Positions 45,765 through 54,471 of a DNA stretch of 64,000 bases are shown here, piece after piece. Origin of the DNA: Thalassotalea euphylliae (GTDB lineage: Bacteria > Pseudomonadota > Gammaproteobacteria > Enterobacterales > Alteromonadaceae); assembly GCF_003390395.1 (NCBI RefSeq), contig NZ_QUOV01000001.1, positions 124,001 to 188,000 of the forward strand. Reading direction: 5' to 3'. The notes under the pieces are model-generated. The model was not told where the DNA came from, made no database searches, and saw only the letters and a program-made list of their open reading frames with translations. The position numbers and the translations under genes are program-made. Each line of letters opens with the position of its first letter. Position 1 is the stretch's first letter.

Positions 45765-45802
45765 TAATGCTGTATGGATATCAGGAGAGGACCTGTATCG
45801 CT

Positions 45803-46417
45803 ATGAAGCCATTAACCGCACGACAATCTCAAATATTTGAGCTTATCAAAGATAAAATTGCTGATACTGGCATGCCACCAACACGAGCTGAAATTGCCGA
45901 CTTCTTCGGGTTTAAATCAGCTAATGCCGCTGAAGAGCACTTAAAAGCACTGGCAAAGAAAGGCTACATTGAAATGCTGCCAGGCACTTCGCGTGGTATC
46001 CGGTTAGCCGATGCATTTGTTGAAGAATCTGGTTTACCGTTAATTGGTCAAGTTGCAGCTGGTGAGCCAATATTGGCACAAGAGCATGTGGAAGACCGTT
46101 ATCAAATTGATGGCAATTTATTCCAACCTGCTGCAGATTACTTACTGCGTGTTAACGGCGAGAGTATGAAAGACATCGGTATTATGGACGGTGATTTATT
46201 GGCAGTGCATCAAACAACTGATGTTCACAATGGCCAAGTCATTGTCGCGCGGGTAGAAGATGATGTTACTGTGAAGCGCTTTAAACGCGAGGGTAATGTG
46301 GTTTATCTGCATGCAGAGAACGAAGAATTCGCACCAATAGAAGTTGATCTAACCAGTCAGCACTTTAACGTTGAAGGTATTGCTGTTGGCGTTATTCGAA
46401 ATGCAGACTGGATGTAA
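45803..46417 (+). CDS. lexA: LexA repressor
   Basis: 204 residues from ATG 45803 ([17 protein letters not shown]). The winged-helix DNA-binding domain fills residues 1-70 ([13 protein letters not shown], then [15 protein letters not shown]). The self-cleavage bond is A86-G87 in VAAGEP. The serine-lysine pair is S121 (NGESMKDIG) and K158 (VTVKRF). It represses SOS genes until RecA filaments stimulate cleavage. An upstream in-frame GTG would place the start inside the SOS box and is rejected. A terminator follows about 100 bp downstream. Confidence 0.97.
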   Translation: MKPLTARQSQIFELIKDKIADTGMPPTRAEIADFFGFKSANAAEEHLKALAKKGYIEMLPGTSRGIRLADAFVEESGLPLIGQVAAGEPILAQEHVEDRYQIDGNLFQPAADYLLRVNGESMKDIGIMDGDLLAVHQTTDVHNGQVIVARVEDDVTVKRFKREGNVVYLHAENEEFAPIEVDLTSQHFNVEGIAVGVIRNADWM

Positions 46418-46522
46418 GATAAAGCATCTCTTTTCTAGGTTTATTTTTTATCATTAGCTAGACGAATAGATTGATATTGATAGTCTTCTGTTTAGTTATC
46501 TGACCTATATTTTTCTAATTAA

Positions 46523-46547
46523 GCCAGCGAATTTCGTTGGCTTTTTT
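46523..46547 (+). terminator. Rho-independent terminator after lexA
   Basis: A stem GCCAGCG / CGTTGGC (46523-46529 and 46535-46541, one G-U pair) encloses loop AATTT and is followed by six T residues (46542-46547). It lies 106 bp after the lexA stop and separates lexA from the cytochrome oxidase operon. Confidence 0.85.
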
Positions 46548-46910
46548 ATGTCCAAAAAACCTATCACTACTAAACTTTCTAGTTGACTGTATCCCCTCCC
46601 AAGCGCTTGATAGCACATAAATTAATCGATACGGTGTTCTTTTATTAGAGTTCATACTCTACTGATAAATAAGGAAAAAATAATAAGAATTGATCATAAA
46701 TCACTAGATCTTGATTAAAAATTGAGTAATTCTAGGTTGTAAAGTGCGCAAGCAATAATAACGAATAAAACATAAGAATAAGTGATGTGCGCACAACAAC
46801 TACATTACAACATACATCACAACACGATCTGCAAAGTAAGCCCACGTCGAAAGTTTTACTATCGACGGCTTTGATGTCTTTGTTATTCAACAGGGTAGAG
46901 GAGATGTCGA
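46548..46910 (+). promoter_or_regulatory. Leader and promoter region of the cytochrome c oxidase operon
   Basis: The 493-bp gap after lexA holds no gene. After the terminator comes AT-rich DNA with a 10-bp palindrome TGTGCGCACA (46786-46795) and a related GTGCGCA at 46744-46750, possible operator sites. Near the start a hairpin can form: AAGC, CCA bulge and CGTCGA (46838-46850) pair with TCGACG and GCTT (46862-46871) around an 11-nt loop. A GAGGAG ribosome site then precedes the GTG start. I could not assign a definite -35/-10. Confidence 0.4.
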
Positions 46911-48494
46911 GTGAAAAGACGTAACCTAGGTTGGCTGTTTTTGGGGAGCATTTTTAGTAGTACGTTGTTTTCCAGCACAGCTTGGGCGGAGATGGAGCTG
47001 AACTTAACCAAAGGGGTTACCGCAATTAGCAATGAGGTTTATGACCTTCATATGCTGGTACTGTGGATATGCACCGTTATTGGTATTTTAGTGTTCGGCG
47101 CAATGTTTTGGTCGATGGTATTCCATCGCAAATCAAAAGGCGTTAAGCCTGCAACTTTCCATGAAAGTACCAAGGTAGAAATACTCTGGACTGCCATTCC
47201 TATTGTTATTCTCATCGCGATGGCAGTGCCTGCCACTAGCACATTGATTGAGATGGAAGATAATGATAATTCAGATATTACCATTTTAGTTACAGGCTCT
47301 CAGTGGAAGTGGCATTACAAATATTTTGACCAAGGTATTGAGTTCTATTCGGTGCTTTCGACACCAAGAGAACAATTTGACAATCGCGATGGCAGTGGTC
47401 AAACAAAAGGTGAAAACTACTTATTGGAAGTAGACAAACCATTAGTTATTCCCACTAATAAAAAAGTCCGCTTCTTAATTACTTCTGACGATGTTATCCA
47501 TTCTTGGTGGGTGCCTGCTTTCGCAGTTAAACAAGATGCTAACCCTGGTTTTATCAATGAAGCGTGGACGAGAGTAGACGAGCCTGGTGTCTATCGAGGC
47601 CAATGTGCCGAGCTTTGCGGCAAAGATCATGGTTACATGCCAATCGTTGTTGAAGTTAAATCTGAGGCAGATTATGCCACTTGGGTGAGTGAGCAAAAAC
47701 AATTGATTGCTGATGCCAAGGCCGCGGAAGCTGCCTCACTCAATGCCAATGTTTCGATGGATGAGTTAATGCAGCTCGGTGAAACCACATATACCGCCTA
47801 CTGCGCCGCTTGTCACCAGCCAACAGGCTTGGGCTTACCGCCAGCATTCCCCGCACTTAAAGGCAGTGTTGTTGCAACTGACCCAAATCAAATCGACCAG
47901 CATATTGCGATTATCCTCAACGGTAAAAACGCTATGCCAGCCTTTGGCAAACAACTGTCTTTAAAAGAAGTTGCCGCTGTCGTGACCTACGAGCGTAATG
48001 CTTGGGGTAACAATACAGGAGAGAGTGTGCAAGCGAGTGACGTCAATGCATTAGCTGGCGGCGAAAGCGCTGCGGCAACTGTCGAGCAAGCATCAGAAAC
48101 TATGTCGCAAGTGGTAAATGCTGCTACCAGTGAATTAGAAAACCCACAACCCACAACTGAAGATTTAAGCAAAACCTACACACGTGATGAATTAATGGTG
48201 CAGGGTGAGGCGGTGTACATGAAAGCCTGTGTTGCTTGTCATCAGCCAACAGGTGCTGGCTTACCACCAGCTTTCCCGTCATTGATTGGCAGCCCAATGA
48301 TCTTGGGAGATGTTACTGCGCATATCGATATTGTGTACAACGGTAGTAAGAAAAATCCCGCTATGCAGGCATTTAGCGGTCAGCTCACGAAAACAGAAAT
48401 CGCCGCTGTGGTGACCTACGAGCGCAATGCTTGGGGCAACAACACGGGCGATGTCGTGCAACCTGCAGACGTTGATGCTGTAAGTGCTAAATAG
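46911..48494 (+). CDS. coxB: Cytochrome c oxidase subunit II with two cytochrome c domains
   Basis: 527 residues from GTG 46911 (GGAG upstream; a nearby ATG is out of frame). A signal peptide (SSTLFSSTAWA) and two membrane helices (about 45-65 and 90-110) precede the CuA domain: H197 in DVIHSWWVP, then C232, C236, H240 and M243 in CAELCGKDHGYM. Two haem c domains follow, with CAACH at 298-302 and CVACH at 440-444. Both end in nearly the same sequence, AVVTYERNAWGNNTG, so one arose by duplication. The subunit passes electrons from cytochrome c to subunit I. Confidence 0.96.
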   Translation: MKRRNLGWLFLGSIFSSTLFSSTAWAEMELNLTKGVTAISNEVYDLHMLVLWICTVIGILVFGAMFWSMVFHRKSKGVKPATFHESTKVEILWTAIPIVILIAMAVPATSTLIEMEDNDNSDITILVTGSQWKWHYKYFDQGIEFYSVLSTPREQFDNRDGSGQTKGENYLLEVDKPLVIPTNKKVRFLITSDDVIHSWWVPAFAVKQDANPGFINEAWTRVDEPGVYRGQCAELCGKDHGYMPIVVEVKSEADYATWVSEQKQLIADAKAAEAASLNANVSMDELMQLGETTYTAYCAACHQPTGLGLPPAFPALKGSVVATDPNQIDQHIAIILNGKNAMPAFGKQLSLKEVAAVVTYERNAWGNNTGESVQASDVNALAGGESAAATVEQASETMSQVVNAATSELENPQPTTEDLSKTYTRDELMVQGEAVYMKACVACHQPTGAGLPPAFPSLIGSPMILGDVTAHIDIVYNGSKKNPAMQAFSGQLTKTEIAAVVTYERNAWGNNTGDVVQPADVDAVSAK

Positions 48495-48518
48495 TCGTAT
48501 AGCTAGGGAGGAAAGATT

Positions 48519-50111
48519 ATGACAACTGATGTAATTCATGATGATCACCACCACGGCGACCATCACGATCACAAGATGACAGGTATTAAGCGCTGGCTAT
48601 ATACCACTAACCACAAAGACATAGGTACACTCTATTTGTGGTTCTCATTTATTATGTTTTTAACTGGCGGCGCTATGGCTATGGTGATTCGCGCCGAGTT
48701 ATTCCAGCCAGGCTTACAAATTGTAGAGCCAGACTTTTTTAACCAAATGACCACAGTGCACGGTTTGATCATGGTGTTTGGTGCCATCATGCCGGCCTTT
48801 ACGGGCTTGGCAAACTGGATGATTCCGATGATGATAGGTGCCCCTGATATGGCACTGCCACGTTTGAACAACTGGAGCTTTTGGATATTACCATTTGCTT
48901 TCAGTATTTTACTGGCTTCTTTCTTTATCGGCGGTGGAGCACCTAACTTCGGTTGGACCTTCTACGCACCGCTATCCACCACATACAGCAATGGCAGCAC
49001 GGCATTCTTCGTGTTTGCCGTCCACATTATGGGGATATCCTCCATCATGGGGGCGATTAATATTGTCGTTACCATCATGAATATGCGTGCGCCAGGCATG
49101 ACTTACATGAAGATGCCGCTGTTTGTTTGGACTTTTTTTATTACTGCTTACTTGCTTGTTGCGGTAATGCCAGTGCTCGCGGGTGTTGTCACTATGGTGT
49201 TAACTGACACCTATTTTGGCACAAGCTTTTTTGATGCTGCCGGTGGTGGCGATCCGGTAATGTTCCAGCATATTTTCTGGTTCTTTGGTCACCCTGAAGT
49301 TTACATTATGATCTTGCCGGCATTTGGTATTGTCTCGACCACCATTCCAGCTTTTTCTCGCAAGCCGCTCTTTGGCTATAGCTCCATGGTATACGCTACC
49401 GCTTCTATTGCGTTCTTATCGTTTATTGTTTGGGCGCACCACATGTTCACAACAGGCATGCCGCTCTTTGGTGAGCTGTTCTTTATGTACTGTACGATGC
49501 TAATTGCGGTGCCAACAGGGGTTAAAGTCTTTAACTGGGTAGCCACCATGTGGCGCGGCGCAATGACTTTCGAAACCCCCATGTTGTTCTCTATCGCGTT
49601 TGTCATTTTATTTACTATTGGCGGATTCTCTGGACTGATGCTGGCAATGACACCGGTTGATTTCCAATACCACGACACCTATTTCGTGGTCGCCCACTTC
49701 CATTATGTGCTGGTGACTGGCTCGCTATTTTCTATTTTTGCAGCAGCTTATTATTGGTTGCCGAAATGGACGGGGAATATGTACAACGATGCACTGAGTA
49801 AATGGCATTTCTGGTGTTCACTGATTTCCGTAAACCTACTGTTTTTCCCTATGCACTTCTTGGGGCTAGCGGGTATGCCGCGCCGCATTCCAGATTACGC
49901 GCTGCAATTTGCTGACTTTAATAAATGGGTCAGTATTGGCGGCTTTGCGTTTGGTTTGTCGCAGTTAATTTTCTTGGCTGTGGTTATCAAGTGTATTCGC
50001 GGTGGTGAAAAAGCCGAAGCGAAGCCTTGGGACGGTGCTGAAGGGCTTGAGTGGACAGTACCTTCGCCTGCGCCATACCACACTTTTGAAAAGCCGCCGA
50101 AAATAGATTAG
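48519..50111 (+). CDS. coxA: Cytochrome c oxidase subunit I
   Basis: 530 residues, 12 membrane helices. Haem and copper ligands are visible: H81 (TTVHGLIM), H258 with the cross-linked Tyr (GHPEVYIMILP), H307 and H308 (WAHHMFTTG), and H393 and H395 (VVAHFHYVL). The YxxHxxY helix VI tyrosine marks a type A oxidase, and the aa3 type fits the haem A genes downstream. A His/Asp-rich N terminus (HDDHHHGDHHDH) is notable. AGGGAGG lies upstream of the start, 24 bp after coxB. Confidence 0.98.
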   Translation: MTTDVIHDDHHHGDHHDHKMTGIKRWLYTTNHKDIGTLYLWFSFIMFLTGGAMAMVIRAELFQPGLQIVEPDFFNQMTTVHGLIMVFGAIMPAFTGLANWMIPMMIGAPDMALPRLNNWSFWILPFAFSILLASFFIGGGAPNFGWTFYAPLSTTYSNGSTAFFVFAVHIMGISSIMGAINIVVTIMNMRAPGMTYMKMPLFVWTFFITAYLLVAVMPVLAGVVTMVLTDTYFGTSFFDAAGGGDPVMFQHIFWFFGHPEVYIMILPAFGIVSTTIPAFSRKPLFGYSSMVYATASIAFLSFIVWAHHMFTTGMPLFGELFFMYCTMLIAVPTGVKVFNWVATMWRGAMTFETPMLFSIAFVILFTIGGFSGLMLAMTPVDFQYHDTYFVVAHFHYVLVTGSLFSIFAAAYYWLPKWTGNMYNDALSKWHFWCSLISVNLLFFPMHFLGLAGMPRRIPDYALQFADFNKWVSIGGFAFGLSQLIFLAVVIKCIRGGEKAEAKPWDGAEGLEWTVPSPAPYHTFEKPPKID

Positions 50112-50123
50112 CAGGAGTCGGTC

Positions 50124-50666
50124 ATGACAAACGCATCACAGCAAAATATTCAAAAAACTGCGAAAAAACTCGTCTTAGTTGTATTCGCCATGTTTGGTTT
50201 TGGATTTGCCATGGTGCCTTTGTATGACGTGTTTTGTGAAATCACCGGACTGAACGGCAAAACTGCTGATACTGCGGCACAGGTTAACGACAAAGGTGTT
50301 GACGAGAGCCGACTGGTAACCGTTCAGTTTATCAGCCATCTTGCCAAAGGAATACCTTGGCAATTTGAGCCAATGGTGCGCGAGATTCAAGTGCATCCCG
50401 GTGAGATGAAATTAGTGAAATTCTACGCTAAAAACGAATCACACAGTCCTATTATTGGTCAGGCAGTGCCATCGGTATCGCCTGGTCAAGCGGCACTTTA
50501 TTTTCAGAAAATAGAGTGCTTTTGCTTCAATCATCAACCGTTACAAGCAAGTGAAGATGTCGAAATGGCGTTGCAGTTTTATGTTGATCCCGAATTACCA
50601 GACGATATTTCAACATTGACCTTGTCTTACACTTTATATGATGTGACAGCAAATGCTGATTCATAA
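50124..50666 (+). CDS. ctaG: Cytochrome c oxidase assembly protein CtaG/Cox11
   Basis: 180 residues. One N-terminal membrane helix (KLVLVVFAMFGFGFAMVPLY) anchors a periplasmic immunoglobulin-like domain. The copper-binding CFCFNHQPL motif lies near residue 132, and VDPELPDDISTLTLSYTLYD ends the domain. CtaG delivers copper to the CuB site of subunit I. It lies 12 bp after coxA in the operon, in the usual order, and is of normal length. Confidence 0.96.
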   Translation: MTNASQQNIQKTAKKLVLVVFAMFGFGFAMVPLYDVFCEITGLNGKTADTAAQVNDKGVDESRLVTVQFISHLAKGIPWQFEPMVREIQVHPGEMKLVKFYAKNESHSPIIGQAVPSVSPGQAALYFQKIECFCFNHQPLQASEDVEMALQFYVDPELPDDISTLTLSYTLYDVTANADS

Positions 50667-50674
50667 GCGTTAGC

Positions 50675-50715
50675 CGTACCTGCACCCGCTTAATTGCGAA
50701 GTGCAGGCGAGTACG
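50675..50715 (+). other. Hairpin between ctaG and coxC
   Basis: In the 74-bp gap between ctaG and coxC, CGTAC and CTGCAC (50675-50685) pair with GTGCAG and GTACG (50701-50715) with a 4-nt bulge GCGA; an inner CGC/GCG can extend the stem. There is no T-tract, so it is more likely an RNA processing or stability element than a full terminator. Confidence 0.45.
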
Positions 50716-50740
50716 ACAGGAAAGATTACGGGGAATAGCG

Positions 50741-51625
50741 ATGACAACAAAAGAATATCAAACTTATTACGTACCCGCGCAAAGCCATTGGCCAATCGTT
50801 GGTGCAATCGCCTTATTTTTGATTGCCATAGGTGCTGGGCAATATGTATCGACACTGGCAAGTGGTGAGTCTAGTTGGGGCGGCTGGGTCTTGCTTGCAG
50901 GTATTGCTACCTGTATTTACATGGTCTATGGCTGGTTTAGTAACGTGATTGACGAGTCAATGTCGGGTTTATACAGCAACCAACTCGACAACTCGTTTAA
51001 ACAAGGTATGAGCTGGTTTATTTTTTCCGAAGTGATGTTCTTTGCGGCATTTTTCGGTGCATTGTTTTATGCGCGCATGTTTGCTGTGCCTTGGTTAGAC
51101 GGAGCAGGCAATAATGCCATGACAGGTGAAGTGCTATGGCCTGAGTTTACCGCTTCTTGGCCATTACTTAAAACGCCAGATGGCACAGAAACGACGGCCA
51201 TGGGCTGGTATGGCTTGCCACTGATTAACACCATGATTCTACTAACGTCGTCGGTCACTGCACACTTTGCCCATGTCGCATTAGAACAAGACAAACGCAA
51301 ACAACTGAAAGTGTGGCTGGGTCTGACAATTCTATTAGGTTTGATTTTCTTATTCCTGCAAGTAGAGGAGTATGCGCACGCCTATTCAGATGAAATGAAG
51401 TTGTACTTAGACAGCGGTATTTATGGCAACACCTTCTTTATGTTAACTGGCTTTCACGGCCTTCACGTAACGCTTGGCACTATCATGTTGATTGTCGTGT
51501 TCTTGCGTATATTGAAAGGTCACTTTAGCCCGAAAAATCACTTTGCTTTCCAAGCAGCGAGTTGGTATTGGCACTTTGTTGATGTGGTGTGGGTATTGCT
51601 GTTTTTCTTTGTTTATATTTTGTAA
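50741..51625 (+). CDS. coxC: Cytochrome c oxidase subunit III
   Basis: 294 residues with seven predicted membrane helices. Motifs of the family include YYVPAQSHWPIVGAIALF at the N terminus, GMSWFIFSEVMFFAAFFGAL near residue 90 (with the conserved Glu), LTGFHGLHVTLGTIML and AASWYWHFVDVVWVLLFFFV at the C terminus. It stabilises the catalytic subunit and lies in standard order after ctaG. An ATG with GGGGAA upstream is used. It converges on the small gene on the minus strand. Confidence 0.97.
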   Translation: MTTKEYQTYYVPAQSHWPIVGAIALFLIAIGAGQYVSTLASGESSWGGWVLLAGIATCIYMVYGWFSNVIDESMSGLYSNQLDNSFKQGMSWFIFSEVMFFAAFFGALFYARMFAVPWLDGAGNNAMTGEVLWPEFTASWPLLKTPDGTETTAMGWYGLPLINTMILLTSSVTAHFAHVALEQDKRKQLKVWLGLTILLGLIFLFLQVEEYAHAYSDEMKLYLDSGIYGNTFFMLTGFHGLHVTLGTIMLIVVFLRILKGHFSPKNHFAFQAASWYWHFVDVVWVLLFFFVYIL

Positions 51626-51672
51626 GCATAGGTCGAGCGGTGAGCCTTGTCTCACCCTTGCTTTGCCCTGGT

Positions 51673-51882
51673 TCACATCGGGCGGGGGTTGGGCGTGATT
51701 ACCCCAGTTAAAATACCTAGTAATAACAGCAGTACGATGACAACAGATGTTAGTACGCGCCGACCAATAAATTTAGACATCGGTGGGCCATTGGGATCTT
51801 GTTTGTTCATGATCATTAGCGCTCGGAATAAGTTGTAAACCATCCAAGCGAGTAAACTAATAATGAGTATTTTGAACAGCAT
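51673..51882 (-). CDS. DUF2909 family twin-helix membrane protein
   Basis: 69 residues from the ATG 51882, which has GGAG 5 bp upstream; a longer frame starting at 51951 is rejected because its extra N terminus lacks a site. Two membrane helices are plain: LFKILIISLLAWMVYNLF and VVIVLLLLLGILTGVI, joined by a polar loop with GRRVLTS. This small gene is commonly found, in opposite orientation, between coxC and surf1 in gammaproteobacteria. Its function is not known. It probably helps oxidase assembly. Confidence 0.8.
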   Translation of the reverse strand: MLFKILIISLLAWMVYNLFRALMIMNKQDPNGPPMSKFIGRRVLTSVVIVLLLLLGILTGVITPNPRPM

Positions 51883-51966
51883 CATGGCTCCAAATATAGT
51901 AGCTCCGAATGAGAGTGGCTCCGAAATAAAGGCTTCGAAAAATACGGTCAAAGAGGGTGAGGTTCA

Positions 51967-52761
51967 TTGAGCATTAACAACGCAGTTAGCGCCAAAATTT
52001 CACCACTTTGGGTACTGGTTACCTTGCTGGTTTTTTCGGCATTAATCAAGTTGGGTCTGTGGCAAAGCGAACGAGCAGAGCAAAAAGAGCAGCGAATACT
52101 GCGTATGGAGCAATTGATGGGGGTAGAGCCTAAGCCACTGCATCAGGTACTCAACAGTATTAACACACTAAATGATGAGAGCTTGAGTGATCCAGCTTTA
52201 GAAGAAACTCGCAATGAAATGCTTAACGATCAGCCAGTAGTGCTAAATGGCGTCTTTAATGACGAAGTTTTATTGCTCTTGGATAACCAAACGCTAAATG
52301 GTCAATTGGGCTATCGCGTTTATCAGGTTTTTTATCACCAGCAGCAGTTACCAGTGTTAGTTAATTTAGGTTGGGTTAGCGGTAGTCGTAATCGCAGTGA
52401 ATTACCTATGGTTGAGCCGATAACAGGCCACCATCAAATAACGGGCAATATTCGCGTTATCGAGCCCAATATTGTGCTGGCTGAGCAAGAATATGATCAG
52501 TTAGCTATGCCGATGCGAGTGCAACAAATAGAAGTAGATAAACTGTCAGACGCGTTAGGTGTGCAATTGCAACCATTCGCCATTTATTTAGATAGCAACG
52601 AGGTTATTGGTTATCAAAAAACTTGGCAGCCGATTGTTATGCCGCCGTCGAAACATCGCGGATACGCATTTCAGTGGTTTAGCTTAGCCGCAGCTTGGTT
52701 GATTTTGATGATTTGGGCTGCGATTAAAAATAATAAGAAGGTGGTATCAGATGCAGACTGA
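51967..52761 (+). CDS. SURF1 family cytochrome oxidase assembly protein
   Basis: 264 residues, TTG start with GAGG just upstream. One helix at each end (about 12-30 and 235-252) brackets a periplasmic domain. The family features are LGLWQSERAEQKEQRI, VVLNGVFNDEVLLLLDNQ, YRVYQVF and VLVNLGWVSGSRNRSELP, and YAFQWFSLAAAWLILMIW near the C terminus. SURF1 helps haem A insertion into subunit I. It overlaps the next gene by 11 bp, and its own promoter may lie in the gap shared with the DUF2909 gene. Confidence 0.92.
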   Translation: MSINNAVSAKISPLWVLVTLLVFSALIKLGLWQSERAEQKEQRILRMEQLMGVEPKPLHQVLNSINTLNDESLSDPALEETRNEMLNDQPVVLNGVFNDEVLLLLDNQTLNGQLGYRVYQVFYHQQQLPVLVNLGWVSGSRNRSELPMVEPITGHHQITGNIRVIEPNIVLAEQEYDQLAMPMRVQQIEVDKLSDALGVQLQPFAIYLDSNEVIGYQKTWQPIVMPPSKHRGYAFQWFSLAAAWLILMIWAAIKNNKKVVSDAD

Positions 52762-53467
52762 TGTAAAAAACAAACCCGAAACAAATTCTCAAGCCAATAT
52801 TCATTCTAAAGCCGATACAAACGCTAAAGAGGGTGCTAGCGAAGTGGCTCAAACGGGTAAAAAGGGTAATGGGCGTAAGCACTTTGTGATGGTATGTATT
52901 GCATTTCTATTACCCGTCATTCTGGCGAAGATGGCACTGGAACAACAATGGTTTAATTATGGGGTGACAAATCAAGGACAACTGCTAGCTGAGCCGGTTT
53001 CGCTTTCGCAACTTTCCCTAACAGACATTCAAACTGATAAACATTGGCTACTTGTTTTTAACTCACCAGCGCCATGTGAAAAGGCCTGCCAGCAATCAAT
53101 GAATGCTTTATCGAATACGTATTTAGCACTGGGTAAAGAAATGCCGCGTGTGCAGCCAGTGTTGCTTAACTATACCAAGCATGCCAACCAGACCGAGACT
53201 GATACCACGTTCCATATCACAACTGCTACTGACACGGAAAGTGTGGGCAAATCTCAATCTGATATTAATTTATCACGCTGGCAAAAATTCAACGTGCCTG
53301 AGCTTTCTCATCCAGAATTACAACGCGGCAAAGTGTTTATTGTTGATCCCTTGGGAAATGTTGTGATGACACATCAACCGCCGCAAACCGCAGATGCCTT
53401 GCCAGCGTTTGGTAAAGCGATTGTGGCGGATATGAAAAAACTATTGAAGTATTCAAGGATAGGTTAA
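52751..53467 (+). CDS. SCO-like membrane protein with a CX3C motif, oxidase-associated
   Basis: 238 residues. A polar, Lys-rich N-terminal tail (1-43) precedes one membrane helix (44-62). The periplasmic part looks like a shortened thioredoxin-fold protein: HWLLVFNSPAPCEKACQQSM has C109 and C113 in a CX3C motif as in SCO proteins, and KVFIVDPLGNVVMTHQPP resembles the strand after the SCO histidine, though the DxxH element is absent. It overlaps surf1 by 11 bp and lies 2 bp before ctaA, so it is part of the assembly operon. A redox or copper chaperone role is inferred. Confidence 0.75.
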   Translation: MQTDVKNKPETNSQANIHSKADTNAKEGASEVAQTGKKGNGRKHFVMVCIAFLLPVILAKMALEQQWFNYGVTNQGQLLAEPVSLSQLSLTDIQTDKHWLLVFNSPAPCEKACQQSMNALSNTYLALGKEMPRVQPVLLNYTKHANQTETDTTFHITTATDTESVGKSQSDINLSRWQKFNVPELSHPELQRGKVFIVDPLGNVVMTHQPPQTADALPAFGKAIVADMKKLLKYSRIG

Positions 53468-53469
53468 CT

Positions 53470-54462
53470 ATGTTCGAAGTAAGGCGTTTAGTTTTTGTCA
53501 GCATTCTTTTGGCACTTGTGGTTGTTAGTTTAGGTGCATACACTCGCTTAACTCATGCTGGGTTGGGATGTCCTGATTGGCCCGGCTGCTATGGGTTAAT
53601 TGACGTGCCACAAACTCAGGAACAAATAGCAAAAGCAGAAGCGGCGTTTCCAGAACGACCAGTTGAAATACAAAAAGCATGGAATGAAATGATTCATCGT
53701 TACTTCGCGGGCGCGTTGGGGCTTTTAATATTGTGGATCGCTATTGTTTCAGTCAAAAGACGCAAGCAGGGAACCCCCGTATTTCTGCCGTTATTGATAT
53801 TAGCCATAGTGACTTTTCAGGCCTTGCTTGGGATGTGGACGGTTACCATGAAATTGATGCCTGTCGTGGTGATGGCGCATCTATTAGGTGGTTTTACAAC
53901 ACTATGCTTGCTGTTTTTACTGTATTTGCGACTCAGTAATTATCGAATTCCAGGTGGTGATTGGTCGATAAAAAAATATGCTCGATTTGGGCTCTTAGGG
54001 GTCGTACTGCTGACTGCGCAAATAGCGCTTGGCGGTTGGACATCATCAAACTATGCCGCACTGCACTGCACTGAGTTACCGATTTGCCAAACAGGCTGGC
54101 TTGAGCAACTTACTTTTGAAAATTCGTTTGACTTGATCCCCCCTGAAAAAGACACCTATGAATTCGGTCATTTAGACCATGATGAGCGCATTACAATCCA
54201 TGTTATGCATCGCATTGGCGCGATTGTGACCTTTTTATATCTTGGCTGGTTAGCGTTAGTGGTTAGGCGCAAAGCACAAAGTTCTTTCTTTCAAACCGTG
54301 CCACTTGTGCTCTTGTTTATCTTGTTTATTCAAGTGGCATTAGGGGTAAGTAATGTGGTGATGTCACTGCCGCTTGGCATCGCAGTGAGCCACAATGTTG
54401 TCGCTGCATGTTTGATGATGGCACTGATCACTTTAACTTACAGCTTACAACGAAAAACCTAG
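53470..54462 (+). CDS. ctaA: Haem A synthase (COX15/CtaA)
   Basis: 330 residues with eight membrane helices. GAYTRLTHAGLGCPDWPGCYG near the N terminus is the family hallmark, and the histidines in EMIHRYFAGALG, VMAHLLGGF, HVMHRIGAIV and AVSHNVVAAC are the haem ligands. A Cys pair in the loop (LHCTELPICQTGW) is conserved. It oxidises the methyl group of haem O to give haem A. It follows the SCO-like gene after 2 bp and precedes ctaB by 9 bp. Confidence 0.97.
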   Translation: MFEVRRLVFVSILLALVVVSLGAYTRLTHAGLGCPDWPGCYGLIDVPQTQEQIAKAEAAFPERPVEIQKAWNEMIHRYFAGALGLLILWIAIVSVKRRKQGTPVFLPLLILAIVTFQALLGMWTVTMKLMPVVVMAHLLGGFTTLCLLFLLYLRLSNYRIPGGDWSIKKYARFGLLGVVLLTAQIALGGWTSSNYAALHCTELPICQTGWLEQLTFENSFDLIPPEKDTYEFGHLDHDERITIHVMHRIGAIVTFLYLGWLALVVRRKAQSSFFQTVPLVLLFILFIQVALGVSNVVMSLPLGIAVSHNVVAACLMMALITLTYSLQRKT

Positions 54463-54471
54463 GAGGCGAAC

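Noticed and set aside
45770..45785. Second SOS box CTGTATGGATATCAG upstream of lexA
   Set aside because: The spacing is 7 instead of 8 and the right half is TCAG, so it does not fit CTGT-N8-ACAG.
46904..46922. ATG at 46904 as coxB start
   Set aside because: It is out of frame and meets a stop after six codons; GTG 46911 gives the signal peptide.
51639..51656. Hairpin GGTGAG/CTCACC after coxC as a terminator
   Set aside because: Short 6-bp stem without a T-tract; recorded only as possible structure.
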